A stretch of 64,000 nt of DNA, taken from NCBI GenBank assembly GCA_039000515.1, contig JBCFYV010011172.1, positions 75,323,250 through 75,387,249 on the forward strand, given 5' to 3'. Numbering within the stretch: position 1 is the stretch's first letter; the number at the start of each line of letters is the position of its first letter. The stretch is from Timema cristinae (lineage: Eukaryota; Arthropoda; Insecta; Phasmatodea; Timematidae). Positions 22,901-32,465 of this stretch are shown here, in pieces. The notes beneath the pieces are model-generated. The model was not told the origin of the DNA and did no database searches. It saw only the letters and a program-made list of their open reading frames with translations. Both the position numbers and the translations under genes were made by a program.

Positions 22901-23429
22901 AGGAGATAACGAAAAAAAATAGAAATAAACTTCAGCCATCTCATCCCAACCCTCTCGGGGCTTTGGGAAGCCATCTATTGGTCTGGTTTCAGTTTTTGCA
23001 AACAACCCTTCCTACCTTTTCTGCGCTCAGAACCATTTGGGCTGCCACTCATCTTTCCCAGACTTTCTGCGTTCAGAATTATTCGGGCTGCCAACTCCTT
23101 CTCAAATTTCCACCCTCTACTCATGACCCCCCCTCCAAAGCCTTCACAGTACCGCCGTAGCAAAGGAGGGCGACGCCGAAAAGCCAGGGCAGAACATTAC
23201 AACATCTTTAAAACCCTTCGCACACCTGCCCCATTCCAATATCCATCCGCTTCATTCCCCCACGTTCCCCCGCAACTCCTCTACTTGCCACCCGCCTATC
23301 AGTTACGACCCCTCTCTCCTCCACCTCCTCGGTATCATCTTTCCGACTACCGCTCTCTGACCCTCTCGGAGCCAAGAAGGACGCATATCAAATGCCTCTC
23401 AAATAAAAAAAACTGCAGCAACGACTACT
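22901..23429. other. GC-richer patch with two ~65-bp direct repeats
   Basis: Base composition rises here. TTTCTGCGCTCAGAACCATTTGGGCTGCC-type sequence occurs twice (about 23018 and 23083 with substitutions). A 120-residue Pro-rich reading frame (23123-23485, plus) has no recognisable domain. It may be the 5' part of the transposon whose transposase fragment follows. Confidence 0.35.
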
Positions 23430-23792
23430 TTACCTGGGCTTGGACAACGCACCTCCCAATTCCCCGAAACAAGAAGAGAGCTTAGAAAAACATTAGTTTC
23501 ATTGAAAGGGAGATTTTCAAACCATAGAGATCTATTAAGAGGACTTAACTGTTTAATCTCAGCAAACTCTGTCAACAAAAAGTTTAGCGACTTGTTGCCA
23601 GCTTTGGAGTTTTACAAGGATGATATGCAGAACACCAGCAGAGATATATTGGAAGTGGAATGGAGCCTTTGGGCATCACACTGGAAAGCTACAGACTCTC
23701 CAAAACCAAAGAATGCTGACGACACATTAAAATACATACAAGCATACACAAAACAATTTATTTATTTTTTCATTGGTACAAACACATATTGA
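23430..23792 (+). pseudogene. hAT/THAP-type transposase internal fragment
   Basis: One plus-strand frame reads LRGLNCLISANSVNKKF, then DLLPALEFYKDDMQNTS and ILEVEWSLWASHW. This resembles the segment before the C-terminal domain of hAT transposases of the 52-kDa-repressor/ZMYM type (pattern: long helix, Y-x-D-D-L, E-x-x-x-W-x-x-x-W). It starts without a convincing ATG, and no catalytic or dimerisation region follows, so it is a truncated relic. Confidence 0.55.
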
Positions 23793-24160
23793 ACGTATCA
23801 ACCTATAATACCCACATTCACTTAATTAGTTAATACAAAACCCAGATACAGACTAGTAAGATTTGTATATATATATTTACATACATTTGTACATTTTTTA
23901 AATTAATACAATTGAAATTCAACATATATAATGAGTTTATGATAAATATGGATCCTACTACAATTATTTTCAACTGATTATTTTGTTATTAGAAATTAAT
24001 TGTTGACACCTTGGTTATATCTATTATTTGTAATGTATTCAGCTACTTGATTAGGTGTATATATTTTTATTTTTTAATCAACCTTTAGGTTCTCCTTAGT
24101 TTATATATTTTATCCTTATGTTTTACTGCTATGTTTTGATAACCTCTAATGAGCATAATA
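23793..24160. other. AT-rich intergenic DNA
   Basis: Nothing is recognised. Confidence 0.45.
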
Positions 24161-24168
24161 TGCTAGAC

Positions 24169-24871
24169 CAGGGCTGTCCAACTTTAAATTATCGTGGGGC
24201 CGCATCCAGAAATATAGATACAGCGAATAAAATATATGGAGAGTCCGACCGTTAAGTTTAGCAAGTAATTCTAAAATTTCATAATAAAGAAAAGTAATAT
24301 TGCTTAAATAAGTTCTTATTGAAACACTAGACAAGATGCAATTGTTTATACATTTATAATTATTATTTCATTTTAATATGTGTTCTGTGATTGTTTTCAT
24401 TTACTAGAGTAGCCATATCAATATCGAAGCTCATAGTTGGCAATCTCAGTAAATTTGAAAGTGATTTATTAGTCAATGAACATCTGTACTTGGATTTTAT
24501 GGATTTAATAGTTGAAAAAGTGCTTTCGCACATATATGTGCTCCCGATCATTGAGCACATCTTAAGCTCTCCTGGTAGTATTTTAGAAATATTCTCTTTT
24601 TTTCCATTCTTCCAATATAAAAAGGGTCTGATTGCAGATCGCACAGTTCCAGTTGAAGGTCAGATATTATGTTTTCAATTCTGAGAATGCGTATTGAAAT
24701 GAGACATCTAGCATTCACATAATGAAATGCACTTGAAGTCGTGCCTAGGAATATAGGTTTGAGCTCGAGTCTAGCAATGAGGATTTTACTTTTCGCAGGT
24801 GTAAATCAAAAGTCGTAATCCACAAGAGGGTCGCACAAAATTTTTTGTGGTCCGCATCTTGGACAACGTTG
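24169..24871 (-). mobile_element. Internally deleted hAT element (Charlie-like) with target duplication
   Basis: The ends are CAGGGCTGTCCAACTTTA and, inverted, CAACGTTGTCCAAGATGC. Flanks TGCTAGAC (24161-24168) and TGATAGAC (24872-24879) are an 8-bp duplication with one mismatch. Inside, on the minus strand, is the last part of a transposase (24363-24644). At 703 bp it is far shorter than an autonomous element. Confidence 0.8.
24363..24644 (-). pseudogene. hAT transposase C-terminal domain (GTF2IRD2/Charlie-like)
   Basis: The frame contains MIGSTYMCESTFSTIKSIKS, then KYRCSLTNKSLSNLLRLPT, the conserved hAT dimerisation segment (family pattern: F-G-S-T-Y-x-C-E-x-x-F-S-x-x-K-x-x-K-S-x-x-R). The domain is complete to its end, but the N-terminal zinc finger and the DDE catalytic core are absent. 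It sits between the terminal repeats of the 703-bp element. Confidence 0.75.
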
Positions 24872-24879
24872 TGATAGAC

Positions 24880-25419
24880 GCTAGATGCTAAACTTGTTGG
24901 CGCTTCGCCATTAAAATGTGTTAAATACCAAAACGAGTCGCTTCCAAAACACCAAAAGGAACTAAACCAAAGACTAGATTATTTAATGTCTAGGGGTTAT
25001 CTGGATTCAGCTTGTCAACAACTAGTTTAGTTCTGATTAGTTAAACCTGCCGAGACCCCTGTTATTTTATACTCTGCTACGATAAAAAAGACAACATTGA
25101 ACATTTATATGGCATTTTATATGCACCTCTGTTTCTAGCTAGAATGTGCCATTTTTATATTGAAATAATCAACATAGCTTCTGAATAATATAAACATCTA
25201 CATTAAAGATTAATCTACAAAACTCACGTTTTATCTTAACAAATCTTTATTTTGTCCTGTAGGATTTAAACATATTTTAATAATGTATTAAGGTAATATT
25301 ACTATGGCGATAAATCAATCGTCATGAAAAAATATCAGTTACAAATATAAAGAGTACATATTTGCAGAGGGGTGCAAAAGTAGGTACACAGCTTAGAGTA
25401 CTGATATATTCATTATATA

Positions 25420-25451
<32 letters not shown>

Positions 25452-25486
25452 AATATAATAATATAAAATAAAATAATATATTATAT
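24880..25486. other. AT-rich intergenic DNA with TA-rich tract
   Basis: No gene is recognised. A (TA)n/(AT)n tract lies at about 25410-25450 just before the next SINE. Confidence 0.45.
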
Positions 25487-25729
25487 CACCGCGTCTTACT
25501 ACCCGTTCGGGTTATACGCTTTAAGTACTAATTACGCAAATGGGTTAGGGAATTGGGAAGGTTGAATTAGAGGAAATGAACCCGCATTTGCGTGGAGGGA
25601 GAGTGGAAAACCATTTAGGAACCCCCCCCCCCAGTTCACCCGACCGAGATTCGAACCTCGATTTCCCCGTCCTCAGCAGTCGAGCTCAACACGACAAGCG
25701 CGTTAGCCAACTACGCCACCGAGGTGGGT
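25487..25729 (-). mobile_element. SINE type B, full length
   Basis: In reverse: tail CACCGCGTCTTACTACCCGT, body CCGCATTTGCGTGGAGGGAG, a C10-12 run, B box (AGATTCGAACCTCG on the plus strand) and the A-box region CCAACTACGCCACCGAGG. Confidence 0.88.
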
Positions 25730-25748
25730 CATATAATAGTAGAGTGAT

Positions 25749-26000
25749 CCTCTTCAGCAGCTGCGTGGTCTAACACGCTACTTTTGCAGTAGACTAGACG
25801 GCCGATGAAGGGGAGATCAAAGTTCTAATCTTGGTCGGGTATATTGAGTTTTTTTTTCCAAACTGGTTTTTAACTCTGCCTACACACAAATGGGGGTGCA
25901 CCTTCTCTAAATATAACCTTTTTAATTCCTAAAACCATTAACGTAAATAGTGCATCAACGTATAACCCGAACATGTAGTAAGACGCTCTATTAAAATAAT
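25749..26000 (+). mobile_element. SINE type C, full length
   Basis: The head CAGCTGCGTGGTCTAACACG is followed by a diverged B box (AGTTCTAATCTTGG), body and tail CGTATAACCCGAACATGTAG. It lies about 20 bp from the type B SINE in opposite orientation. Confidence 0.8.
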
Positions 26001-26139
26001 AAAATGTACCTCACGGTCGAATAAATACTTCAAAATGTGTTTGCAATTGGGGCAAACTATTCAAACACCTTAGGAATTAATTGGCACTTCTAAATGTATG
26101 AATGAAAATAATTTATTAGATAATTTAGAATCTGTATAC

Positions 26140-26400
26140 CAGTGGTTCTCAATTACTTCTCAACGCGGGCCACAGTTGTATGTTTTTTTTCATGTACCGG
26201 GCAGAGGGTGTGAAAACTTAATTTGAAAAACTTACTTAATTATCAAAATAAAAACTAAGTACCTCATAATATTATGAACACTATTTTTATTTTCAGTGTT
26301 GTTGGATTATATATATATAGTAAATATATTTTCAGACTAATCATTTACCACGTGCAGGAGTGACATCCTTCACGGGCCACTAAGGATGTCAAACTCGATT
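26140..26400. mobile_element. hAT-like terminal fragments
   Basis: CAGTGGTTCTCAATTACTTC at 26140 followed by GCGGGCCACAG is a typical hAT end, and CACGGGCCACTAAGGATGTC near 26372-26392 resembles an inverted hAT end. They do not form a convincing pair and no target duplication was found. Confidence 0.35.
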
Positions 26401-26845
26401 CCTCAATACCCTCGATTCTTATTAGTATTGAAAGAATCGAGAGTCGATCTTATTATTACGATTCTCGATGCTTTTATCCTTAGTTCTCAATTAAAGTACT
26501 GGCAACTAAGAAAGCGGTAAAATTCTGAATGAGTAGTAATCGATAATTCTTATTTTTTTTATTTGACGTTATTTGCTAAATATATTTTGATTTAGTTAAC
26601 AATCCTATTTGGTTAGTTTAAAAGAATTGTATTTTTTACAATTGTTTATTATATCCTTTAAAAAAATTATTTATAGGCCTAAATGCTTAATGACTCAGTG
26701 AGGCTTTATTTGTAGGAAAATTACATGCTTACTATTGTAATTCCTAGTTATTTTATTAAGTATGTATAATATGTTTTAATACTTGTTAAAATGAATCTTT
26801 AACTAAAAAGAATAGTTTTTTTTATTATTATTTACCTTTTTTTAT
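26401..26845. other. AT-rich intergenic DNA
   Basis: A short CTCGATTCTTATTAG/GATTCTCGATGC inverted motif lies at 26400-26470. No gene is recognised. Confidence 0.4.
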
Positions 26846-27090
26846 CACCGCGTCTTACTACCGTTCGGGTGTATAAGCTTATTAGGCCTACTAATTACAC
26901 TAATGGTTTAAGCGATTACGAAGGTTATATTCAGAGGAAGTGTACCCTCATTTTTATGGAGGGAGGATGGAAAACAATTTAGGAAACGCCACCCTCAGTA
27001 CGCCCACTGAGATTTGAACGTATCCTCGTCATCGACAGTTTAGTCTATTGCGAGAGTGGTGCGTTAGACCACGCGGCTACCGAAGCGGGT
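26846..27090 (-). mobile_element. SINE type C, full length
   Basis: Tail CACCGCGTCTTACTACCGTT, body and B box (GAGATTTGAACG) are present in reverse. The class II-like A-box region reads ACCACGCGGCTACCGAAGC on the plus strand. Confidence 0.82.
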
Positions 27091-27325
27091 ATTTTTTAGT
27101 TATTTTGCTATATGGCCTACTATGAATTTGAATGAATATATTTTTTATATGGGGCCGAATTCTTGGAAAAATATATTTTATAATTGAAAACCACACTTCT
27201 TAAAATTCAAGGTTGATCTTAAGAATCAGAATCGTGAAAAACGGGTATCGTGACATGTATACTGTGGACCTACTTTTGAACCCCTCTGGTACTATTGTAT
27301 CGTAAACTTAGTGATTTAGTCGGTG

Positions 27326-27329
<4 letters not shown>

Positions 27330-27385
<56 letters not shown>
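27330..27385. repeat. (TA)n-(TG)n compound microsatellite
   Basis: About 15 TA units pass directly into about 12 TG units. Confidence 0.9.
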
Positions 27386-27496
27386 ATGAGTTTTAGTGTG
27401 CATCTTAGGCACATTAAGATTTAGATACATATTATTTGAAGTAAAATTTGACTTCACTCCCAAAATTCTAGATCTGGTAAATGTAAACTTGTGACG

Positions 27497-27735
27497 CATC
27501 ATTTAGTCTAATGCTAATATATGTTGACCAATATCTCATCATGAAGTCTAGTGTTGCTATCTGTTGACCAATATCTCGTCATGAAGTCTAATGTTGATAT
27601 ATGTTGACCAATATCTCATCATGAAGTCTAAGGTTGCTATTTGTTGATCAATGTCACATCATTAAGTCTTTTGTGCTGTTATTTGTTGACTAATATCGCT
27701 TGCTGCTTAAGCCTAGTGTTGTTATCTTGAGAATA
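27497..27735 (+). repeat. 40-bp tandem repeat, about five units
   Basis: Each unit contains GTTGACCAATATCTCATCAT and then GAAGTCTAGTGTTGCTATCT. The first three full units are close to identical and the outer ones are diverged. Confidence 0.8.
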
Positions 27736-29019
27736 ATTCATCGTCATCTGTGAACAAATAGGCGAAATATTACAATCGATAATTATTAATATCTAATGGG
27801 TTTTTTTAAATTTCATTACTGCCATATAATTGCATTTTCAACAGAAAAGCTACATATAATAAACTATATATATAGTAATAATAATAATAACAATCTTAAT
27901 ATATTGAACCGGTCACAATTTGTACTTCTAAGTATACTCCGTTTAGCCTGAAGCAGGCTCACCACGAGGGGGGACTGTTGGTGCCATGCCACTAAGCCTG
28001 GGATTCCTAGGAGCTCGAGTCAAAGATTCAAAATAACATTTTTTTTTTAATTGTGGTAGATGGAATTAAACAAAACAAATGATAGTCAATAAAATGCTTA
28101 TCCATACTAAGTAATAATACATGTGCCCACCGGCTGGGGTTTCCTCCAGAGGAACCTGCTTGCATGTGCCACAGTGGTACACCAAACAATTGGTCCGGTC
28201 TAATCTTGTCCCTCGTTTAGAAGTGCTCGGAAGTTTCACGGAGTTTTATATTTTTGTACTTAGATTAAATTTTGTGCATAAATATTTGTGTAGTATATCA
28301 AATTAAATTTAAGTATAAGTATTTCATCATGCCCATAACATTTCGGATTAATTTCTGTACATTGCTTTGGTTTAGTAAAAGTGACCAAAGATTTGGAAAA
28401 AAACAGCAACGTATAAATATTAGTCTATAAGTGGTGGCATGATGGGGGTGAAGGGGGGGCTTTCTCCCCTTGGAAATAATTTTTGCCTCACTTCCTCTCG
28501 ATTGAAATAAATTGGCCCTTTCCTGGAATAATCTTGCCTCTCTTTAGATTAATTTCAATCCCCTCTGTTAACTCAAATATTAAGCGGAAACATTTTCTTG
28601 GATCAAATTACAAATAGCGTTTGATCAAAAAATAAATTTAAAAAAAGGAAGGCGAATACCACTCTAAATAGCTTCTAGGCGGATCCAATTTTCTAAAAAT
28701 TGTTGGGCGTAGACCATTCTAAATAGATTATATAAAGCCATTCACTCTTAAATTGCAGTACAGGCCCTATCAAGACCCCTGCCATCTCTTTCTAGCTCAT
28801 TGGGCTCCCAGTGAGTGCTGTTTTGTTTTTTTCCATCCAGTGTAGTTACCATTTTGTAGCTTAAAAATGAGCATAGGTATTTCTATTAAACTAGCTTACT
28901 ATATTATTTAAATTAAATATTGATTAATTAAATATTGGAAGGAGGATAGAACATTGAGAGGAGGATATAAGGGCAAGGTCTACATACTTATCACAAAACT
29001 GTAGGCCTCAACATTCACA
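27736..29019. other. Intergenic DNA with a degenerate module near 28.43-28.75 kb
   Basis: GTGGTGGCATGATGGGGGTG at about 28431 resembles the G-run end of the hAT-like elements seen elsewhere. AATAGCTTCTAGGCGGATCC near 28667 is one copy of the ~55-bp module expanded at 61-62.6 kb. Otherwise I see no gene. Confidence 0.35.
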
Positions 29020-29720
29020 ATTAAAACACAACAAAACACATGACTATGGCGATTTTTGGAGTACATCAGTCTCCTTCAGCATAAGAGAGTAAAATACAGA
29101 CTGGACAATGGTAGCATGGTTAGAGGTTGGTAAAAGTCACTTGGATACTGTTACTGTCTGTTTCTAGGTTAATAAAAAGGTTTAGGCCTGGATTCTGTAG
29201 CTGCCTGTTCAAACTTGTATCTTTACTCTTGGTATATAGATAGAATGTTGTATTGATATTAAGTTTAATTATATTATATGTTATTTTTGTTTATATAAAA
29301 AAGATTACTGAATGGTATATGTATGCCTGCTTGGAAGAAAAGGACAGAAGGTTTTCTAAGGTTGAGATCAGTGGGGTGCCTGGATTTGGTAATGTATTGG
29401 TGAGCAAGTTCACATCTACAAATTTGGGAAGTATTGAAACTATTGGGGAGGGCTCGTTTTAATCTAGTACTATAGCTTGAGTCAAAATCTGAATTATGTG
29501 TTTGGGCATGAAGTGCTACTGGTTTGTCAGGGTCCTTGTGGTTGGTATTAAAACAATGCCATTCATCCGTTGTCTGAGTGTTCCTTTGGTGAGGCCGACG
29601 TATTCAGAAATGCAGTAGTTGCATTATAACTGGTGTTTATTATTTTCTGTGGAATAGTCATAGTGTCCTTTCATGGGGTATTCCATTTGCTTCATTGAAT
29701 GATTTATTATACTGTCAATC
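29020..29720 (-). pseudogene. GIY-YIG endonuclease fragment, probably Penelope-like element
   Basis: On the minus strand one frame gives YDYSTENNKHQL, then a stop, then CNYCISEYVGLTKGTLRQRM (about 29560-29690). After a one-base shift the frame continues NTNHKDPDKPVALHAQ. The C-x2-C followed by Y-V-G-x-T-x-x-x-L-x-x-R is the GIY-YIG nuclease pattern, and a V-A-x-H motif at this spacing fits the endonuclease at the C-terminus of Penelope-like elements. About 500 bp further on, CTGAAGGAGACTGATGTACT (29058-29077) resembles the end region of such elements. The RT domain is not seen and the frame is broken. Confidence 0.45.
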
Positions 29721-30137
29721 ATAGGCATGAGTCTGGGATATAAAATAGATATAAATGCTATGGTAAAGTTAAAACAGAGCCTCGCTTTGCTCATTCAACT
29801 GTCAATAATGATTTTAAATCTTCTTAATAATATATATGCTCGTTATGTTGAATGATAATACTTTGTTTAGAGAATACACAATTCACCCTCTCTTAAAACG
29901 TTGACTTATTTTTTTGGCTAAAAGGGAGGGAAGAACAAACAACGCTTTCTCGAGCGAGCTCACTTCGACCAAATATAGCCAAAGATGCTATTTAAATCAG
30001 GTATTTTTCAAACACATTGCCAAGGCTGAATTTGGGATCAACTATGATGAATTAGGTGGGATTTTTTTAGTATAGGAGCGAGAACTTCTCACCAAGTTTA
30101 TAAATCGGTTAGTATTAAGTAGTTAACCGATAGCTAT

Positions 30138-31461
30138 TGTAACGGTATTACAAGAAAAGAAGAGTTACAAACTCAATATAATGGGAGTGCACTCACCACC
30201 TGCCTTGTTGAAAGTAAACATTGGAGCACACGTGCCGTGACATCCTCTCCCTACAGCTCAATCCCACGAACTAAATGGAGACACTGCCCAACGATCCACT
30301 CGTGATAGAAGCCCCGCCCATAAACAAAGTGAAACTTGAACTTGACCAGTCATCCAGATGTTTCTCCGATATTCTTGTAGCTCCTAGAGTCGCCGCTATC
30401 CCTCCTAAGCGCTGCTTATCTCCCCTCTTCCACTCCATTTTCTCCCTCCCTCTTTCCCTCTCTCTGTGGGCATGTCTGATATTTGTGTGGACTATGTATT
30501 TCGATGTATCTTTTTCATAGACTCTCATTGTATCACTGGCTTACTAGGTGAGAGCAGATTAAGCTTAGGACTTAATTATATTCTTCAAATTCTCTTTTGG
30601 CTATATTATGGGGAACCTTTCAAAATTATAATTTTGGGACTTATTAATTTAAATTTCTATTAGGGGATCGGGTTGTTATCTGCGCGGTTAATTTGTAACC
30701 ACGTATCAATTAGTATTTGTCGTGTTAAGGGGAACTTAACCATTCTCCTATGCCAGTAACTTCTGTTTCGCCACTGGGCGGTTTACGTCTATTTGAGCTC
30801 TTGCCAACTGTCTGTGTAGCAGTTGATGTTTTTTGGGAATATTTTGAGTATATTTTACTCAGGCAGTTTAAGTTATCAGATGGTTATGTGGGGACAAAGC
30901 ACTTTAACTATCAGATATGTTCTCTTTCTTAACTGTTTCAAACCTGTTCTATGTTATGGTGTTTAAAACCAAATAGGTTTTATATGAGTAAATTATTCCT
31001 TGATTATCTAGACTTATACTTGTTAATTGTTACTATATTACTAATATACTATGTTACTATATTGTTATTATATTATCATAATCTCAAAAGAGATTATTAT
31101 AATATAACTTATTGTCACCTGGTGACTATTTATTAATAGATATAGTTTAATTCCTATTTTGACCTTTGAATCATAACTTGTAGATTATCCTTAATGGCGG
31201 TTATAGTTGTCTCTCACTTTAAACTTAACTTGACGAATATACTAGTCAAACAATAGGTTTATATTGAATTCTAGTCATATATATTATACTGCATATTTGA
31301 TTATAAATCTTCGAATTGGCTTGCCTTGGGTGATAACTCGGCCTTTGTAATATTATTTGTATATCTTCTATCTCCTACATGTCTAATAAAATTAATAATG
31401 TTGTTCTCTGGTAACTCCTTGACTATTTTTTTTATCTCGCTTCCAAGTTAAGGTAGTTACA
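30138..31461 (+). repeat. Possible solo LTR
   Basis: The segment starts TGTAACGGTATTACAAG and ends GGTAGTTACA, so it has short inverted TGTAAC...GTTACA ends. It contains AATAAA near 31385, about 75 bp before the end. The flanks CTAT and CTAA agree in three of four bases. Base composition is higher in GC and pyrimidine-rich near 30270-30470. No second copy lies in the window, so this is only a structural guess. Confidence 0.25.
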
Positions 31462-32465
31462 CTAATTTATTTAAATTTCGTTTCCAGATAAATACCTATG
31501 TTTATGTTAAGAAAAGCCATCGCAAAAAAACATATCGGTAGCCCCAAGGGTAGAGCCACGTTTGTGGGGGGGGAGGAGGGATGCAAAGAGGGCAATTACT
31601 CTGGACCTCACATTTCAGGGGTGCACACACATTATTAAATTTAATTACAGTTATTATTCTAAATTTCACACCAAATGGTGTACAGATAATTAGCTGCAAT
31701 AAGTATTCGTTTGGTGATAGTATTCCATTCCAGATTCCTGAAAACCCTAAACTATGTAATTTAAGATTCACATTATTCGAGTAATGTGCCGCAGTACAGT
31801 AGAATACGCTACCATTGTGCTGCCGCTGTCGGTCTACAGACAACTAACAGTACAATGGTGCAGAGAGGAATTTACTTATGTAACTTAATTTGTTTGCATT
31901 TAATAAAAGTACAATCATTTAATGGGTTGACCAATATTCAATAAAATATGAGAAATTATTATGTACCTAAGATGAGTACCGAGTACGTATCAATATATTA
32001 TAAGGCCTTAGTGCTAAAACCTAAAAACTACCATTCAGAAGGGGGGGGGGCCTTCAATTTTTTGCTCTGGGCCTCACATTTGATTAAAATGGCCTTGCCC
32101 GAGGGATGAAGTATTCACTATAATAGCCTTTGCTCACTACGACAAATGAACGTGTGTGAATTTCACCCATCTCATCGTAGATAACGCTTATTCTTTATAA
32201 TATGTAAATAAATATGTCCAAGGTACACATTACTATTTAATATAAACACTGGTTTTGCTAACACTGCATACGTAATGGCACTCGTACGAAGCTCAACCAC
32301 CAGCTGTCACGACAATAACTATTCAGTGAGTCAAGTCTGTTACGAAATCTTTCCCTGACTGACCAAACCAGCCATAACACCACAAATAAAGACACAATTA
32401 TATTTTTAAGTTGAATCAGATAGATACACTAGAAAGGGAAGCTCACTGTTCAGTGCATCTACTGG
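31462..32465. other. Intergenic DNA downstream of lysozyme gene 1
   Basis: G-run stretches (31566-31580 and 32041-32051) occur, and GGGGGGGGCCTTC resembles the hAT-like G-run ends. No gene is recognised. Confidence 0.4.

Noticed and set aside
23123..23485. 120-residue Pro-rich ORF as a host gene
   Set aside because: Low-complexity composition, no domain, no Kozak-like start and adjacency to a transposase fragment make a transposon origin or chance more likely.
30271..30528. Overlapping ORFs of 81-85 residues in the GC-richer patch as a small gene
   Set aside because: Both strands are open by composition and neither has a recognisable motif or splice context. The patch may be part of an LTR.
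31502..31843. 113-residue minus-strand ORF
   Set aside because: It crosses a G-run repeat-like patch and an AT-rich stretch, with no motif and no clear coding bias.
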